From: Candidatus Levybacteria bacterium RIFCSPLOWO2_12_FULL_39_17
Lineage (GTDB): Bacteria > Patescibacteriota > Microgenomatia > Levybacterales > GWA1-39-11
Length of the DNA stretch: 33,007 bases
NCBI GenBank assembly: GCA_001782675.1
Contig: MFPJ01000004.1
Location: 1 to 33,007 of the forward strand
Reading direction: 5' to 3'
Shown here: piece by piece, positions 7,242-15,939 of the stretch
How positions within the stretch are numbered: position 1 is the first letter of the stretch
How the letters are laid out: each line of letters starts with the position of its first letter
Position numbers and translations under genes: made by a program
Notes under the pieces: generated by a model
The model's database searches: none
What the model was told of the DNA's origin: nothing
What the model saw: only the letters and a program-made list of their open reading frames with translations

Positions 7242-8576
7242 CTATTTTCTCTTTTTTCTGTGAGTTAAAAGATCCAGCGCGGTTGCGGCAGTCCAAGCTT
7301 GAATTCTGCAAGCTTCCTGACCGCCTGAATTTTTATATCTCTGATACGAACCGTTTTCATCCTTTGTGTAAAGTTCAATGGGAGTTCCGAAATATTTAAT
7401 TGGACGAAGCGATGCTTTTCTTAATTTTACCGCTTCTGAAATAAATCCCCAACGGACCAATCCCTCATGGACCATTCCATTTAATTTGGGCCAGAAACTC
7501 CCGTTGTGGTATGAGTCCTGTTTCGGATTAAAAGTTGGGGATTTAGTGCTCATTGTTCGAATTCCCGCATCTTTATCAAAAAGATCCGGTTCAAAAGCTC
7601 GCCTGACAATATCCGGGATATACTTGGGTTCAATTATGGAATATTTCTTTCCTTGCTTTCGATATGACGCCCATAAAAGAAGGAGAGGGTTTCCCGTAAT
7701 TGTTTTAACTTTATTTTTATTTCCGTCTAAAGCCTGCGCCGCGTAATGGAGCCCTTGGTCTTTGAAAATAAAATTTTTGTTAAAGTTTCTTTTTAAATTT
7801 TTTGCAAAATGTTTTAATTTCACCGAGTATTCTTGATTGTCTATTCCAAGCTTGTTTTGCTTGAAAAAATTTGCCCATAGTCTTAATGCAAGCCAAGCAT
7901 ATCCCTGAACCTCGACAGGAGCTATTGGATAAGAAGGCAGTGAGCCGTCCGCTTTTTGTAAAGACTCAAGCGAATCGGTCCAAGAATGAACCAAAAGGCC
8001 TCCGTGTGTCCTCTGCGGGTGAACTCCATATTCCAGAAGATGATCCCGATCACGATCTCCATAATTCATTATCCAATCAAGACCCGATTCAACTGCCGGA
8101 AGAACATGAAGCAAAAATTCTCCATCACGAGTAAACTTCCAGTATTTATAAATTGCAATAAGAGCAAGGGGCGTTGAGTCAATTGAGTCAAAATTGCGAA
8201 GAATCCCATCCGGATAAACATACCAAGGTTTTTCCCGTTTTATCAGATGATCGAAATTGTCCCTTCTGTATTCATGGATGAATTTACCCGGTTCTTCTCC
8301 ACTGTCAATATTAACCTCTTTACCTTGAAGAGCGACAAGACCAATAAGCGCTCTTTTTGAAATTTCAAATAATTTAATTTTATCCAAAATGTCTGTTTTG
8401 GAGTTGGAACATGCTCGAATAATTTTAAGAATTGTAATTGCGCTGTCTCTTCCAAAAATACACCCATAAATTTCATCTTTTCCGGAAGCATAAATTCCAT
8501 CCTTGGAAACAAGAGACAAGAGGCTGTCATGCATTAATTTCCTGAATAACAATTTACTTATTGATAATTTTCTCAT
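7242..8576 (-). CDS. (Alpha/alpha)6-barrel glycosidase, amylo-alpha-1,6-glucosidase-like
   Basis: A 444-residue soluble protein with the repeated helical-hairpin pattern of an (alpha/alpha)6 toroid. Recognisable blocks are CIFGRDSAIT near residue 40, GKFIHEYR, DSIDSTPLALIAIYKYW, SWTDSLES, VEVQGYAW and YHNGSFWP. These resemble the C-terminal glucosidase domain of glycogen-debranching enzymes and GH63-type hydrolases such as mannosylglycerate hydrolase. There is no signal peptide, so it acts in the cytoplasm. The acid/base pair cannot be assigned with certainty; Asp/Glu in SWTDSLES and in EVQGY are candidates. It lies 56 nt after a GT4 gene on the same strand. A weak promoter (TTGACT, 17 bp, TTAACT; 8593-8621) could also serve it alone. 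Confidence 0.65.
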   Translation of the reverse strand: MRKLSISKLLFRKLMHDSLLSLVSKDGIYASGKDEIYGCIFGRDSAITILKIIRACSNSKTDILDKIKLFEISKRALIGLVALQGKEVNIDSGEEPGKFIHEYRRDNFDHLIKREKPWYVYPDGILRNFDSIDSTPLALIAIYKYWKFTRDGEFLLHVLPAVESGLDWIMNYGDRDRDHLLEYGVHPQRTHGGLLVHSWTDSLESLQKADGSLPSYPIAPVEVQGYAWLALRLWANFFKQNKLGIDNQEYSVKLKHFAKNLKRNFNKNFIFKDQGLHYAAQALDGNKNKVKTITGNPLLLLWASYRKQGKKYSIIEPKYIPDIVRRAFEPDLFDKDAGIRTMSTKSPTFNPKQDSYHNGSFWPKLNGMVHEGLVRWGFISEAVKLRKASLRPIKYFGTPIELYTKDENGSYQRYKNSGGQEACRIQAWTAATALDLLTHRKKRK

Positions 8577-8632
8577 GAGACAGAATGAATTAAGTTAACA
8601 CATGGCAAGAAAACGAGTCAAGCAATTGAGGC

Positions 8633-9718
8633 TTAATTTTTTATTGGAGATTTTATGACCGGAGATTTAAATATCTCTGTTTTGCTTATCCTTAAAATCT
8701 TTTCATAAAGCTGTTCATACTCGAAAATCATCCTTTCAGCATTAAATTTTTGAAGGGCGTATGTCCTGCAATTTTTTCTTTTTATTTTGCCGATTGACCT
8801 GACATATTCAATCATTTCCGTAGTGTCTTCAGCAATAAATCCTGTCTTTGTATGTTTTATAATCTCAGGAATCGATCCTCTTCTGAATGCTACCGGCGGA
8901 CATCCGCACGCCATTGCTTCAATAAGGGTTAAGCCGAAGGGCTCACGCCATTCAATTGGATGCAGGAGACAAAGAGCCCTCATTAATTTATTCCTTTTTT
9001 GAGTAGTCACTTCACCCACCCAAGTAATTTTATCCGAAAGTTTTGGTTCAATATACCTCTTGTAATAAGGGATTTGTGAAGTATCCAGTTTGGCGGCAAT
9101 TATTAAGGGAAGATTTAAAAATTCGGCAACCTCAATTGCATGATGAAGCCCTTTATCCGGATGAATTCTGCCCACAAATAGAAGATAGCCATCATTTTCA
9201 TTAGCAAACGGATAATTTTCCATTTCAAGTCCATTGTAAATGTTTGCGATGTAATTGAGGCTTGGCATTGGCTTTCTTTGGGCATAAGAAACACTCACAA
9301 AATAGGGATTATTTGAATCAGCGGCAATACTTTCATAAAGTCTTTTCCCATCAGGAGATGGGGCTCCATGCAAAGTCATAACTACCGGGGTAGTTGCAAG
9401 GATTGAGGTAGGAAGAGAAATGTAACCTGCGTGATCCTGAATAATATCAAACTTATCCTGCATCTTGTAAGCAGTCCCCACATTCAACATTGCGATTTGT
9501 TCGGCACCATAAGGATTTTTATACTGAGATTCTCTCAAGGATTTTGGATATACCGAGATGAGATTGGCGCTTGTTTTTGAGTCACCGCTTGCAAACAAAG
9601 TCACTTCATGGCCCCTGTTTACCAAACCCTCAGTGAGCGCATGAACAACACGCTCGGTGCCTCCATATTTTTTAGGCGGGACAGTTTCGCCCATGGGCGC
9701 AATTTGGGCAATTTTCAT
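8633..9718 (-). CDS. GT4-family glycosyltransferase
   Basis: A 361-residue GT-B enzyme counted from the ATG at 9718. Features: KYGGTERVV (residues 17-25), DHAGY and TLHGAPSPDG in the acceptor half, FVGRIHPDKGLHHAI with the donor-phosphate Arg and Lys, and EPFGLTLIEAMACGCPPV, the classic E-x7-E motif. It differs from the other GT4 in the window (1813-2988) and resembles glycogen-synthase-like GT4 proteins common in bacteria. The last 15 residues (KSPVIKSPIKN) look like unstructured tail. It is followed on the same strand by the (alpha/alpha)6 glycosidase, a pairing that suggests making and trimming of the same alpha-glycan or glycoside. Confidence 0.85.
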   Translation of the reverse strand: MKIAQIAPMGETVPPKKYGGTERVVHALTEGLVNRGHEVTLFASGDSKTSANLISVYPKSLRESQYKNPYGAEQIAMLNVGTAYKMQDKFDIIQDHAGYISLPTSILATTPVVMTLHGAPSPDGKRLYESIAADSNNPYFVSVSYAQRKPMPSLNYIANIYNGLEMENYPFANENDGYLLFVGRIHPDKGLHHAIEVAEFLNLPLIIAAKLDTSQIPYYKRYIEPKLSDKITWVGEVTTQKRNKLMRALCLLHPIEWREPFGLTLIEAMACGCPPVAFRRGSIPEIIKHTKTGFIAEDTTEMIEYVRSIGKIKRKNCRTYALQKFNAERMIFEYEQLYEKILRISKTEIFKSPVIKSPIKN

Positions 9719-9725
9719 AGATAAC

Positions 9726-9731
9726 AATATA
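9726..9731 (-). promoter_or_regulatory. -10 box of the leaderless GT4 gene
   Basis: TATATT on the minus strand, 7 nt before the ATG at 9718. An in-frame TTG at 9727 overlaps this box and is rejected as the start. The -35 is poor. Confidence 0.45.
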
Positions 9732-9791
9732 ATGTTTGAAGATTCAGAAAATCCCAGAGAGACGTAAGGATCTTGTAAGGAAGAAAAAATA

Positions 9792-9820
9792 TTGACAAAG
9801 ATTTTTAATTTTGCTACAGT
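9792..9820 (+). promoter_or_regulatory. Promoter giving a leaderless guaBA mRNA
   Basis: A perfect TTGACA (9792-9797), an ideal 17-bp spacer, TACAGT (9815-9820), then 5 nt to the ATG at 9826. It shows that an in-frame TTG at 9811 is not the start. Confidence 0.75.
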
Positions 9821-9825
9821 TAATT

Positions 9826-10995
9826 ATGGAGCCCCAAAATTCAATCTCTTCCTTAGGATTAACTTTCAATGATGTTCTTCTTCTCCCCGGATATTCCGAT
9901 TTCACACGAGCAGAAATTGACCTTTCCACAAATTTAACCCGTAAAATAAAGCTAAGAATTCCTTTTGTATCATCCCCCATGGATACGGTAACAGAACATA
10001 AACTTGCAATTGCGCTTGCTGAAATTGGAGGAATTGGGATAATACATCGTAATTTACCAATATCCCAACAAGTAAGGCAAGTTGAGAAAGTTAAAAATGC
10101 CCATTCGAAAATCTCACAACAATCCAAGCTCCCGGTAGGAGCGGCAATAGGATCAAGTCCGGGATTTGAAGAAAGAGTAAAAGCTCTGGTTAAAGCAGGG
10201 ACTGATGTATTATTAATTGATTCCGCTCACGGTTATACTAAATTTGAGATAGACACTATTACTTATATAAAAACCCATTATCCGAAAATGGAGGTTATAG
10301 CCGGGAATATAGCAACATATGAAGGAGCAAAAGCTTTAATCTCAGCAGGCGCAGATGCTCTTCGTGTAGGTATGGGACCGGGATCAATTTGCACAACAAG
10401 AATAATAAGCGGCATGGGAGTTCCTCAAATTACTGCAATAAGAGAAACTGCTAAAGCGGCTAAGGCAACCGGAACACCAATTATTGCAGACGGAGGGATT
10501 ACATATTCGGGAGATATGGTGAAGGCTTTGGCCGCCGGCGCTTCAACTCTCATGATGGGTGAATTTTTTGCATCAACCGAAGAATCTTCCGGAAAGAAAA
10601 AACTGCTTCCTCCTTCCCGCGTCCCGCAAAGATTCAAAAGTATATTAACAAATGGAAAAAAGTTTGTCTTTAAAGAGTATCGCGCGATGGGATCGGAATC
10701 TGCTATGAAGAAAGGCGCAAAAGTAAAAAGTGAGGATGAATTTCATGGCAAAAACTACAAGGACAGGACTTTGATTGCTGAAGGCGTGGAGGCCTTGGTA
10801 ATTGTAAGGGGAACTGTCGCGGAAGTCATCGAACTTGCATTGGGAGGAGTAAAGTCAGGATTTTACTATATTGGCGCAAAAAATATACTCGAGCTTCACA
10901 AGAAAGCTCACTTTATACAAATAACCCAACAGTCGTTGGTAGAAAGTCATCCGCATGATATTTTGATAACTAATCCCGGAAAAAGCTATATGTAA
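9826..10995 (+). CDS. guaB: IMP dehydrogenase without CBS domains
   Basis: A 389-residue protein that oxidises IMP to XMP with NAD, the first committed step to [14 protein letters not shown] (14-24), SSPMDTVTE (49-57), GNIAT (160-164), the catalytic loop GPGSICTTR with Cys189, ADGGI (221-225), and YRAMGS (285-290) are all present, as is the C-terminal ESHPHDI typical of IMPDH rather than GMP reductase. The tandem CBS (Bateman) module that normally sits after about residue 95 is absent, so adenine/guanine nucleotide control through it is lost. About 15 extra residues lie before YRAMGS, and the Arg-Tyr pair expected in the flap (as in SSDRYF of E. coli) is not evident. guaA follows after 4 nt. 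Confidence 0.88.
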   Translation: MEPQNSISSLGLTFNDVLLLPGYSDFTRAEIDLSTNLTRKIKLRIPFVSSPMDTVTEHKLAIALAEIGGIGIIHRNLPISQQVRQVEKVKNAHSKISQQSKLPVGAAIGSSPGFEERVKALVKAGTDVLLIDSAHGYTKFEIDTITYIKTHYPKMEVIAGNIATYEGAKALISAGADALRVGMGPGSICTTRIISGMGVPQITAIRETAKAAKATGTPIIADGGITYSGDMVKALAAGASTLMMGEFFASTEESSGKKKLLPPSRVPQRFKSILTNGKKFVFKEYRAMGSESAMKKGAKVKSEDEFHGKNYKDRTLIAEGVEALVIVRGTVAEVIELALGGVKSGFYYIGAKNILELHKKAHFIQITQQSLVESHPHDILITNPGKSYM

Positions 10996-10999
10996 AACA

Positions 11000-12532
11000 A
11001 TGATTCTAATTATAGATTTCGGCTCGCAAACCACTCATTTAATCTCACGAAGACTTAAGGACCTAGGGATAAAATCGGAAATTGTCGAACCTCAAAGTGC
11101 GAAAGAAAGAATTTCAAAAAATAAACCGCTTGGAATAATTTTGTCCGGCGGTCCTTCGTCTGTTTATAAAAAAGATTCGCCTTCTGTCTCAAGGGAATTA
11201 TTTAAACTCGGAATTCCTACTTTAGGTATTTGTTATGGCATGCAGCTAATGTCAAAACTGCTGGGAGGCAAGATTGTCTCAGGGCGCAAAGAATATGGTC
11301 CCGCAATTTTAAAAATTTCATCCCGATTAGGTCGGGATCAAATTACAAATAAATTACCTAAATCCTCCACAGTGTGGATGAGCCATGGAGATGAAATTAT
11401 TAGTATTCCGAAAGGCTTTGAAATAATTGGATCAACCGAATCGGTAAAATATGCTTTTGTTGGAAATTTTTATACGAACAATTTCGGTGTTCAATTCCAT
11501 CCTGAAGTGGAACATACAAAAAATGGAACGCAAATACTTAGGAACTTCTCAAGAATTTGCAAGATTAAACTATCGAGTAAGAAAATTGACATTGACGGTC
11601 TGATTGATCAAATTAATAAAGATGTTGGAGAGAAATACGTAATAGGCGCCGTCTCGGGAGGAGTTGATTCAACCGTTGCAGGAACTCTTGTTGCAAAAGC
11701 TATCGGTAAAAGATTTATTCCGGTTTATGTTGAGAATGGATTAATGAGAGCGGGAACAAAAAAGCATGTTTTAAGAATATTCAAAAGGTTCGGAATAAAA
11801 CCAACTACCGTTAAGTGCCAAGAGGAAACAATTAAAAGATTGAAAGGAATCACGGATCCGGAAGAAAAACGGAAAATAATAGGAAAATCTTATATTGAAA
11901 TTTTTGAACAGCAGGTAAAGAAACTAAAGAAATTTAACAAGCATATTAAGTTTTTAATGCAGGGAACAATTTACTCTGATGTAATTGAAAGTCAGGGAAC
12001 AAAACATGCTTCAAAAATTAAAAGCCACCATAATGTGGGAGCTTTGCCGAAAAATATGAAATTAAAACTGCTTGAGCCGGTTCGATTTTTTTATAAAGAT
12101 GAGGTTAGAGCTATAGGAAAAGATCTCGGACTTCCGGATGGGTTCGTACAAAAACAAGTATTTCCCGGTCCCGGATATGCTGTTCGAATAAGAGGAGAAG
12201 TAACACCGGAAAGGTTATCAAAAATAAAAATCGCAGATAAAATTGTTTTAGAAGAACTGGAAAAAGCAGGATTAATTGATAAAGTTTATATGTCCTTTCC
12301 CATAATGACAGGGGCAGAATCTGTCGCGGTAAAAGGTGACGGGCGTTTTTTTGGGGAAGTTATTGCTCTTCGAATTATTGAGTCAAACGACGTAATGACA
12401 GCTGCTTGGTCTCGAATTCCTTATGACATCCTGCAGAAAATTTCATCTCGGATAGTCAATGAGGTCCCTAATATCTCTCGCGTGGTTTACGATATCACAA
12501 CCAAACCTCCCGCCACAATGGAATGGGAGTAA
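11000..12532 (+). CDS. guaA: GMP synthase (glutamine-hydrolysing)
   Basis: A 510-residue single-chain GMP synthase, full length for the family. The glutaminase domain carries the triad Cys78 (GICYGM), His167 and Glu169 (FHPEVEH). The ATP-pyrophosphatase domain starts near residue 200 with the P-loop SGGVDST (219-225). The C-terminal dimerisation domain ends in the invariant PPATMEWE. It converts XMP to GMP using glutamine and ATP. It sits 4 nt behind guaB, so the pathway from IMP to GMP is one transcript. No Shine-Dalgarno is obvious before the ATG; translation may depend on coupling with guaB. Confidence 0.96.
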   Translation: MILIIDFGSQTTHLISRRLKDLGIKSEIVEPQSAKERISKNKPLGIILSGGPSSVYKKDSPSVSRELFKLGIPTLGICYGMQLMSKLLGGKIVSGRKEYGPAILKISSRLGRDQITNKLPKSSTVWMSHGDEIISIPKGFEIIGSTESVKYAFVGNFYTNNFGVQFHPEVEHTKNGTQILRNFSRICKIKLSSKKIDIDGLIDQINKDVGEKYVIGAVSGGVDSTVAGTLVAKAIGKRFIPVYVENGLMRAGTKKHVLRIFKRFGIKPTTVKCQEETIKRLKGITDPEEKRKIIGKSYIEIFEQQVKKLKKFNKHIKFLMQGTIYSDVIESQGTKHASKIKSHHNVGALPKNMKLKLLEPVRFFYKDEVRAIGKDLGLPDGFVQKQVFPGPGYAVRIRGEVTPERLSKIKIADKIVLEELEKAGLIDKVYMSFPIMTGAESVAVKGDGRFFGEVIALRIIESNDVMTAAWSRIPYDILQKISSRIVNEVPNISRVVYDITTKPPATMEWE

Positions 12533-12598
12533 GTGCGGACACAAGAGGCGAGCCTATCCCGCTCACGGTCTTGGAAGAAGCATCTCCGGGTTCAAGAA

Positions 12599-12961
12599 TT
12601 AGATAAGCTTAAGAATATAAGGGGCAAATACCATTATTCCCACAATTGCTGATCCGATTGAAAATATCAAAACCATTCCCGCTGCCACATCTTTTGCGAT
12701 TTTTGCTTCTTCTCTTCGCTCTGTTGTGATAAGGTTTATCATCTCTTCAATTGAAGTGTTAATCATTTCCGCAGAAATTACCATAACTATCATTACTAAC
12801 AATAAAATAATCTCAGGAAGCGTAATGTGGAGCAGGATTGCAGCTGCCATAACTAAAATTGCAATTGAGAAATGAATTTTTATATTTCTATTTTCCCTAA
12901 ATGCATGAACTAACCCCGCAAATGCAAAACCAAATGACTGCAATATATTATGATTATCCAT
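12599..12961 (-). CDS. dgkA: DgkA-family lipid kinase (undecaprenol or diacylglycerol kinase)
   Basis: A 120-residue, three-helix membrane kinase. The signature AEMINTSIEEMIN (64-76), with Glu65, Asn68 and the Glu pair 72-73 that bind metal and ATP, and AKIAKDVAAG (86-95) identify the family. ENRNIKIH (23-30) is the usual amphipathic surface segment. In Gram-positive-like bacteria this family phosphorylates undecaprenol, and the PAP2-like gene directly upstream (gap 3 nt) supports a role in recycling the polyprenyl carrier for cell-wall and surface glycans. It ends the gltX operon. The 66 nt between it and the converging guaA gene are GC-rich but hold no recognisable feature. Confidence 0.85.
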   Translation of the reverse strand: MDNHNILQSFGFAFAGLVHAFRENRNIKIHFSIAILVMAAAILLHITLPEIILLLVMIVMVISAEMINTSIEEMINLITTERREEAKIAKDVAAGMVLIFSIGSAIVGIMVFAPYILKLI

Positions 12962-12964
12962 GTC

Positions 12965-13546
12965 TTATGCAAAATATTTTACAACGAAGTAAACAAGAAT
13001 AACAAGAAAAACTCCGAGTCCGGCTCCAACAATAGTCTCAGACAAAAAATGTCTCTTAAGTTTTATTCTTGACCAGGCAACAACCGGCGCCAATAATAAT
13101 GCTATCCAAAAAATTCCCCCGTACAAAATTCCCAATACCATAGTAAAAGAAGAAAAAACAGCAAGATGAAGGCTCGCCTTTATTTTTCTGTTTATAAGAC
13201 TTGCAAGAGCAAGCCCCAGGAGAAGTCCGCCAAGCGCTACCAAGAGAACTTTGGGACCATTAAGAATAAAAACCAATATCAGATAAATAAACGCGATAAA
13301 ACTCGTAAAAATAAAGACGGTTTTCCTTTCCTTCTGTTTTGTTATGTCAAGATCCGAAAAAAATCCCTGCCTTACGCCGTAAAAGATAAACAGAGCAACG
13401 GTTGCCGCGAATAAAAATGAAGCAAATGTCCACTGAAGAGAATACAACATGTTTCCGCTTGTCTTAAAAATTAAGGCATAAAATATAGGTGCGGAAACTA
13501 CAATCGGATTTGAAATAGCAGATATAATTTGGGCAAATAAATTCAT
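12965..13546 (-). CDS. PAP2-like membrane phosphatase with degenerate motifs
   Basis: A 193-residue protein with five or six membrane helices laid out as in PAP2 phosphatases. K123 and SLH (125-127) stand where the PSGH block is expected, and SR-x5-H-x3-E (159-170) matches the final SR-x5-H-x3-D motif with Glu replacing Asp. The Arg and His that hold and attack the phosphate are present. It may hydrolyse undecaprenyl diphosphate or another lipid phosphate, and it is flanked by the DgkA-type kinase, which would fit lipid-carrier recycling. Its ATG overlaps the gltX stop by one base (TAATG), a mark of translational coupling. Confidence 0.6.
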   Translation of the reverse strand: MNLFAQIISAISNPIVVSAPIFYALIFKTSGNMLYSLQWTFASFLFAATVALFIFYGVRQGFFSDLDITKQKERKTVFIFTSFIAFIYLILVFILNGPKVLLVALGGLLLGLALASLINRKIKASLHLAVFSSFTMVLGILYGGIFWIALLLAPVVAWSRIKLKRHFLSETIVGAGLGVFLVILVYFVVKYFA

Positions 13547-14796
13547 TATATTGCTTCTTTTAACCTTCTCAAGGTTTCATCTTTACCTAAAATTTCAATT
13601 ATTTCAGGAAGAGGCAGGCCTTCTCTTCTTCCCGTGATTAAAACATAAAAAAACGGCATTTTGACTTTATGTTTTTCCATTAATTTACGCAGCGCGATAA
13701 GAATTGAATCCTTGGTCCAGCTTTTGAGTTCCTGAAGCTTTCCTATCGTTATCTTTGCAAGATCTACCTCTTCCCGATTTAGTACTTCTTTTTTAAAGGA
13801 AAAGACAGGTTCAATAAGTACAAAAAAATCTTGAAATGTGCTCATCCTTGGCTGTGCCAGTTCAATTAGTTTTGGGAGCGCTCCTGTTTCAGGAATTTTA
13901 AGATTTGTTCTATCTGCATACTCTTTAAGCTTTTGTATCAATTCTTCTTGGCTAAAGCTTCTTATATAAATTCCATTTATCCAGTCAAGTTTCTTAATAT
14001 CAAAAATTGGACTTCCCGTATTAACATCTTTTAAATCGAACAAATCAATCATCGTTTGAAGATTCATTATTTCTTGATTTTCCCCCGGGTTCCATCCAAG
14101 CAAGGCCATGAAATTTGAGAGGGCCTCACGAAGATATCCTTGATCTCTATACTCAAGAACAGATTTTGCCCCATGCCTTTTTGATAATTTTGTTTTATCC
14201 GGACCCAAAATTACAGGCAAATGAGCAAATACAGGAGGTTCCCAATTAAACGCTTGATATAAAAGTAAGTGCTTGGGAGTCGATGAAATCCATTCATCGC
14301 CGCGAATAACATGGCTTATATTCATTGCATGATCATCAACTACGCTTGCCAAATGATATGTGGGAAAACCATCTGATTTGAGAATTATAAAATCTTCAAT
14401 TACATCACTTTTAAAAACAATTGTCTTATTGCCGATTGCATCTTTCCACGCTAAGGTTTTTCCTTTTGGAATTATGAATCTGATCGCTCCTTCGTCTTCT
14501 TTTGCCAATTTTCTTTCAAGTAAATTTTTTGCCGCTTGTTTATAGAGATCTAGCCTCTCAGATTGAGTGTAAATTTTATCAGGCTCAATCCCAAGCCAAG
14601 AAAGAATTTCAAAGATAGCTTCTTTTGAACCCGGTGCAATCCTTTTTTGGTCCGTATCCTCAAGTCTTAAAATAAATTCCCCATTATTGTGCCTTGCGAA
14701 TAAAAAGTTAAACAATGCGGTTCTGGTGTTGCCGACATGAGGAATACCTGTTGGACTGGGAGCGATTCTTACTCTTACATTTTTAAAGCTGTGCAT
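13546..14796 (-). CDS. gltX: Glutamyl-tRNA synthetase, shortened
   Basis: A 416-residue class I synthetase that charges tRNA with glutamate. The HIGH-type motif is in APSPTGIPHVGN (12-23) and the KMSKS-type motif is KLSKRHG (203-209). The helical anticodon-binding half follows. Family members are usually near 460-490 residues. The deficit is in the catalytic half: between NLLERKL (91-97) and GAIRFIIP (103-110) only about five residues remain, where others have some 40 including a Cys-rich piece. The start is supported by a promoter with a 7-nt gap to the ATG. First gene of an operon with the PAP2-like and DgkA-like genes. Confidence 0.93.
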   Translation of the reverse strand: MHSFKNVRVRIAPSPTGIPHVGNTRTALFNFLFARHNNGEFILRLEDTDQKRIAPGSKEAIFEILSWLGIEPDKIYTQSERLDLYKQAAKNLLERKLAKEDEGAIRFIIPKGKTLAWKDAIGNKTIVFKSDVIEDFIILKSDGFPTYHLASVVDDHAMNISHVIRGDEWISSTPKHLLLYQAFNWEPPVFAHLPVILGPDKTKLSKRHGAKSVLEYRDQGYLREALSNFMALLGWNPGENQEIMNLQTMIDLFDLKDVNTGSPIFDIKKLDWINGIYIRSFSQEELIQKLKEYADRTNLKIPETGALPKLIELAQPRMSTFQDFFVLIEPVFSFKKEVLNREEVDLAKITIGKLQELKSWTKDSILIALRKLMEKHKVKMPFFYVLITGRREGLPLPEIIEILGKDETLRRLKEAI

Positions 14797-14803
14797 ACGC
14801 TTG

Positions 14804-14833
14804 ATTTTACCACAGCTTCTAACCTATACTCAA
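14804..14833 (-). promoter_or_regulatory. Promoter giving a leaderless gltX mRNA
   Basis: On the minus strand: TTGAGT (14828-14833), 18-bp spacer, TAAAAT (14804-14809), then 7 nt to the gltX ATG at 14796. Confidence 0.65.
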
Positions 14834-14858
14834 TTAAAGGTCTTTTTTTGATCTCTCG

Positions 14859-14878
14859 CCCTGAGCGAAGCCGAAGGG
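14859..14878. repeat. Interspersed GC-rich repeat unit
   Basis: The 20-nt sequence beginning CCCTGAGCGAAG and ending CCGAAGGG is a short, partly self-complementary unit that I recognise as a recurrent intergenic motif in many bacterial genomes from metagenomes. It is much richer in GC than its surroundings. It lies between the divergent gltX and 14905 genes. Only one copy is in this window. Confidence 0.45.
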
Positions 14879-14904
14879 TTGATTTTTGATATTTGATATT
14901 TATT

Positions 14905-15939
14905 ATGGCTCATTTAGCTGATGTAACACGAGAAGTTAGAATAGCTTTAAAACTTTTGACAGCATCTCTTATTATTGTTGTTTTTCTTTTTATCTTTTTT
15001 AAGGGTGGATTAATTATGAAGAATCTTTTTTTCCCAACTCCCCCTCTTCCGCCTGAGGAAAAATTCGGCAAGCTTCCCAGGGTTTCTTTTCCGGCTCAAA
15101 AAATTGAGAATATAAATTATAGGATCAATACTTTATCCGGAGATCTTCCGAATTTTCCGGATAGAATCAATGTCTACAAAGTAAAGAAAAAAAATCCCAG
15201 TATTATAGCGCTTCAAACGGTCCGGGAGAATCTTAAATCCCAAGGTTTTTCGGAAAATGAAGTAAAAATTAATGATTCTCTATATCAATGGACCAGCAAC
15301 AATCAAGTGGTTATTCAATACAATATATTTAATGACTATTTTAAAATTAATTCTAATTTTCTCGTTAATCCTTCTTCTCCCCCTGAAGGAGCAGGAGCAA
15401 AAAAAGACAGAACATTTAATGCGTCTATAGATTTTCTTCAGGGCCTTGGCCTTGAAACATCCGACTTTGCTGAAAACGAGTCTGACATAGCTTACCTTAA
15501 AATTACAAATGGAACATTAACTGTAGCGGAAAATCAAAACGATGCTCAATTCGTCCGCGTAGACCTTTTTCAAAAAAATATAGACAAGGATTATAAGATT
15601 TATTATCCCACGGCAAAAAATTCCACAACATATTTCATCTTTAAGAATGATTCTTCGCCATCAAAAATCGTAGCAGGAAAATATCAGCACCTTCTGCCCG
15701 ATGACTCTTCCACCTACCCCATAATAACGGCAGAGCTGGCTTTTGAGGAATTGAAAAAAGGGAATGTTCTTGTTTTTAACGATATTCAAGGCAAAGATAC
15801 TATTGATATAACAGATATAAGTCTTGGATATTATGCGGGAGAAGAAAACCAGCAGTATTTTCTTCCGATAATTGTTTTTAAGGGAAACGCCTTTAAAGCT
15901 TATGTACAGGCGATATCTGAAACCTCAATAGGAAATTAA
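14905..15939 (+). CDS. Membrane-anchored protein of unknown function
   Basis: A 344-residue protein I do not recognise. A short cytoplasmic N-terminus is followed by one hydrophobic segment (about residues 13-36) and a proline-rich stretch (PTPPLPPEEK); the rest is soluble with alternating strand-like segments. It therefore looks like a signal-anchored extracellular protein. LVNPSSPPEGAGAKKDRTF is a likely flexible loop. An earlier in-frame TTG at 14893 is less likely than the ATG at 14905, which places the basic TREVR just before the helix. Its last 15 bases overlap the end of the converging carboxypeptidase gene. The neighbour suggests an envelope role, nothing more specific. Confidence 0.7.
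   Translation: MAHLADVTREVRIALKLLTASLIIVVFLFIFFKGGLIMKNLFFPTPPLPPEEKFGKLPRVSFPAQKIENINYRINTLSGDLPNFPDRINVYKVKKKNPSIIALQTVRENLKSQGFSENEVKINDSLYQWTSNNQVVIQYNIFNDYFKINSNFLVNPSSPPEGAGAKKDRTFNASIDFLQGLGLETSDFAENESDIAYLKITNGTLTVAENQNDAQFVRVDLFQKNIDKDYKIYYPTAKNSTTYFIFKNDSSPSKIVAGKYQHLLPDDSSTYPIITAELAFEELKKGNVLVFNDIQGKDTIDITDISLGYYAGEENQQYFLPIIVFKGNAFKAYVQAISETSIGN

Noticed and set aside
7378-8177. Open frames on the plus strand opposite the glycosidase gene
   Set aside because: They are antisense to a well-supported gene and show no domain, promoter or ribosome binding site.
12533-12598. GC-rich stretch between the converging guaA and dgkA genes, containing GGTTCAAGA that recalls a tRNA T-loop
   Set aside because: The bases around it cannot form a T-stem or acceptor stem, and there is no anticodon arm. 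It holds no gene, U-run or clear hairpin.
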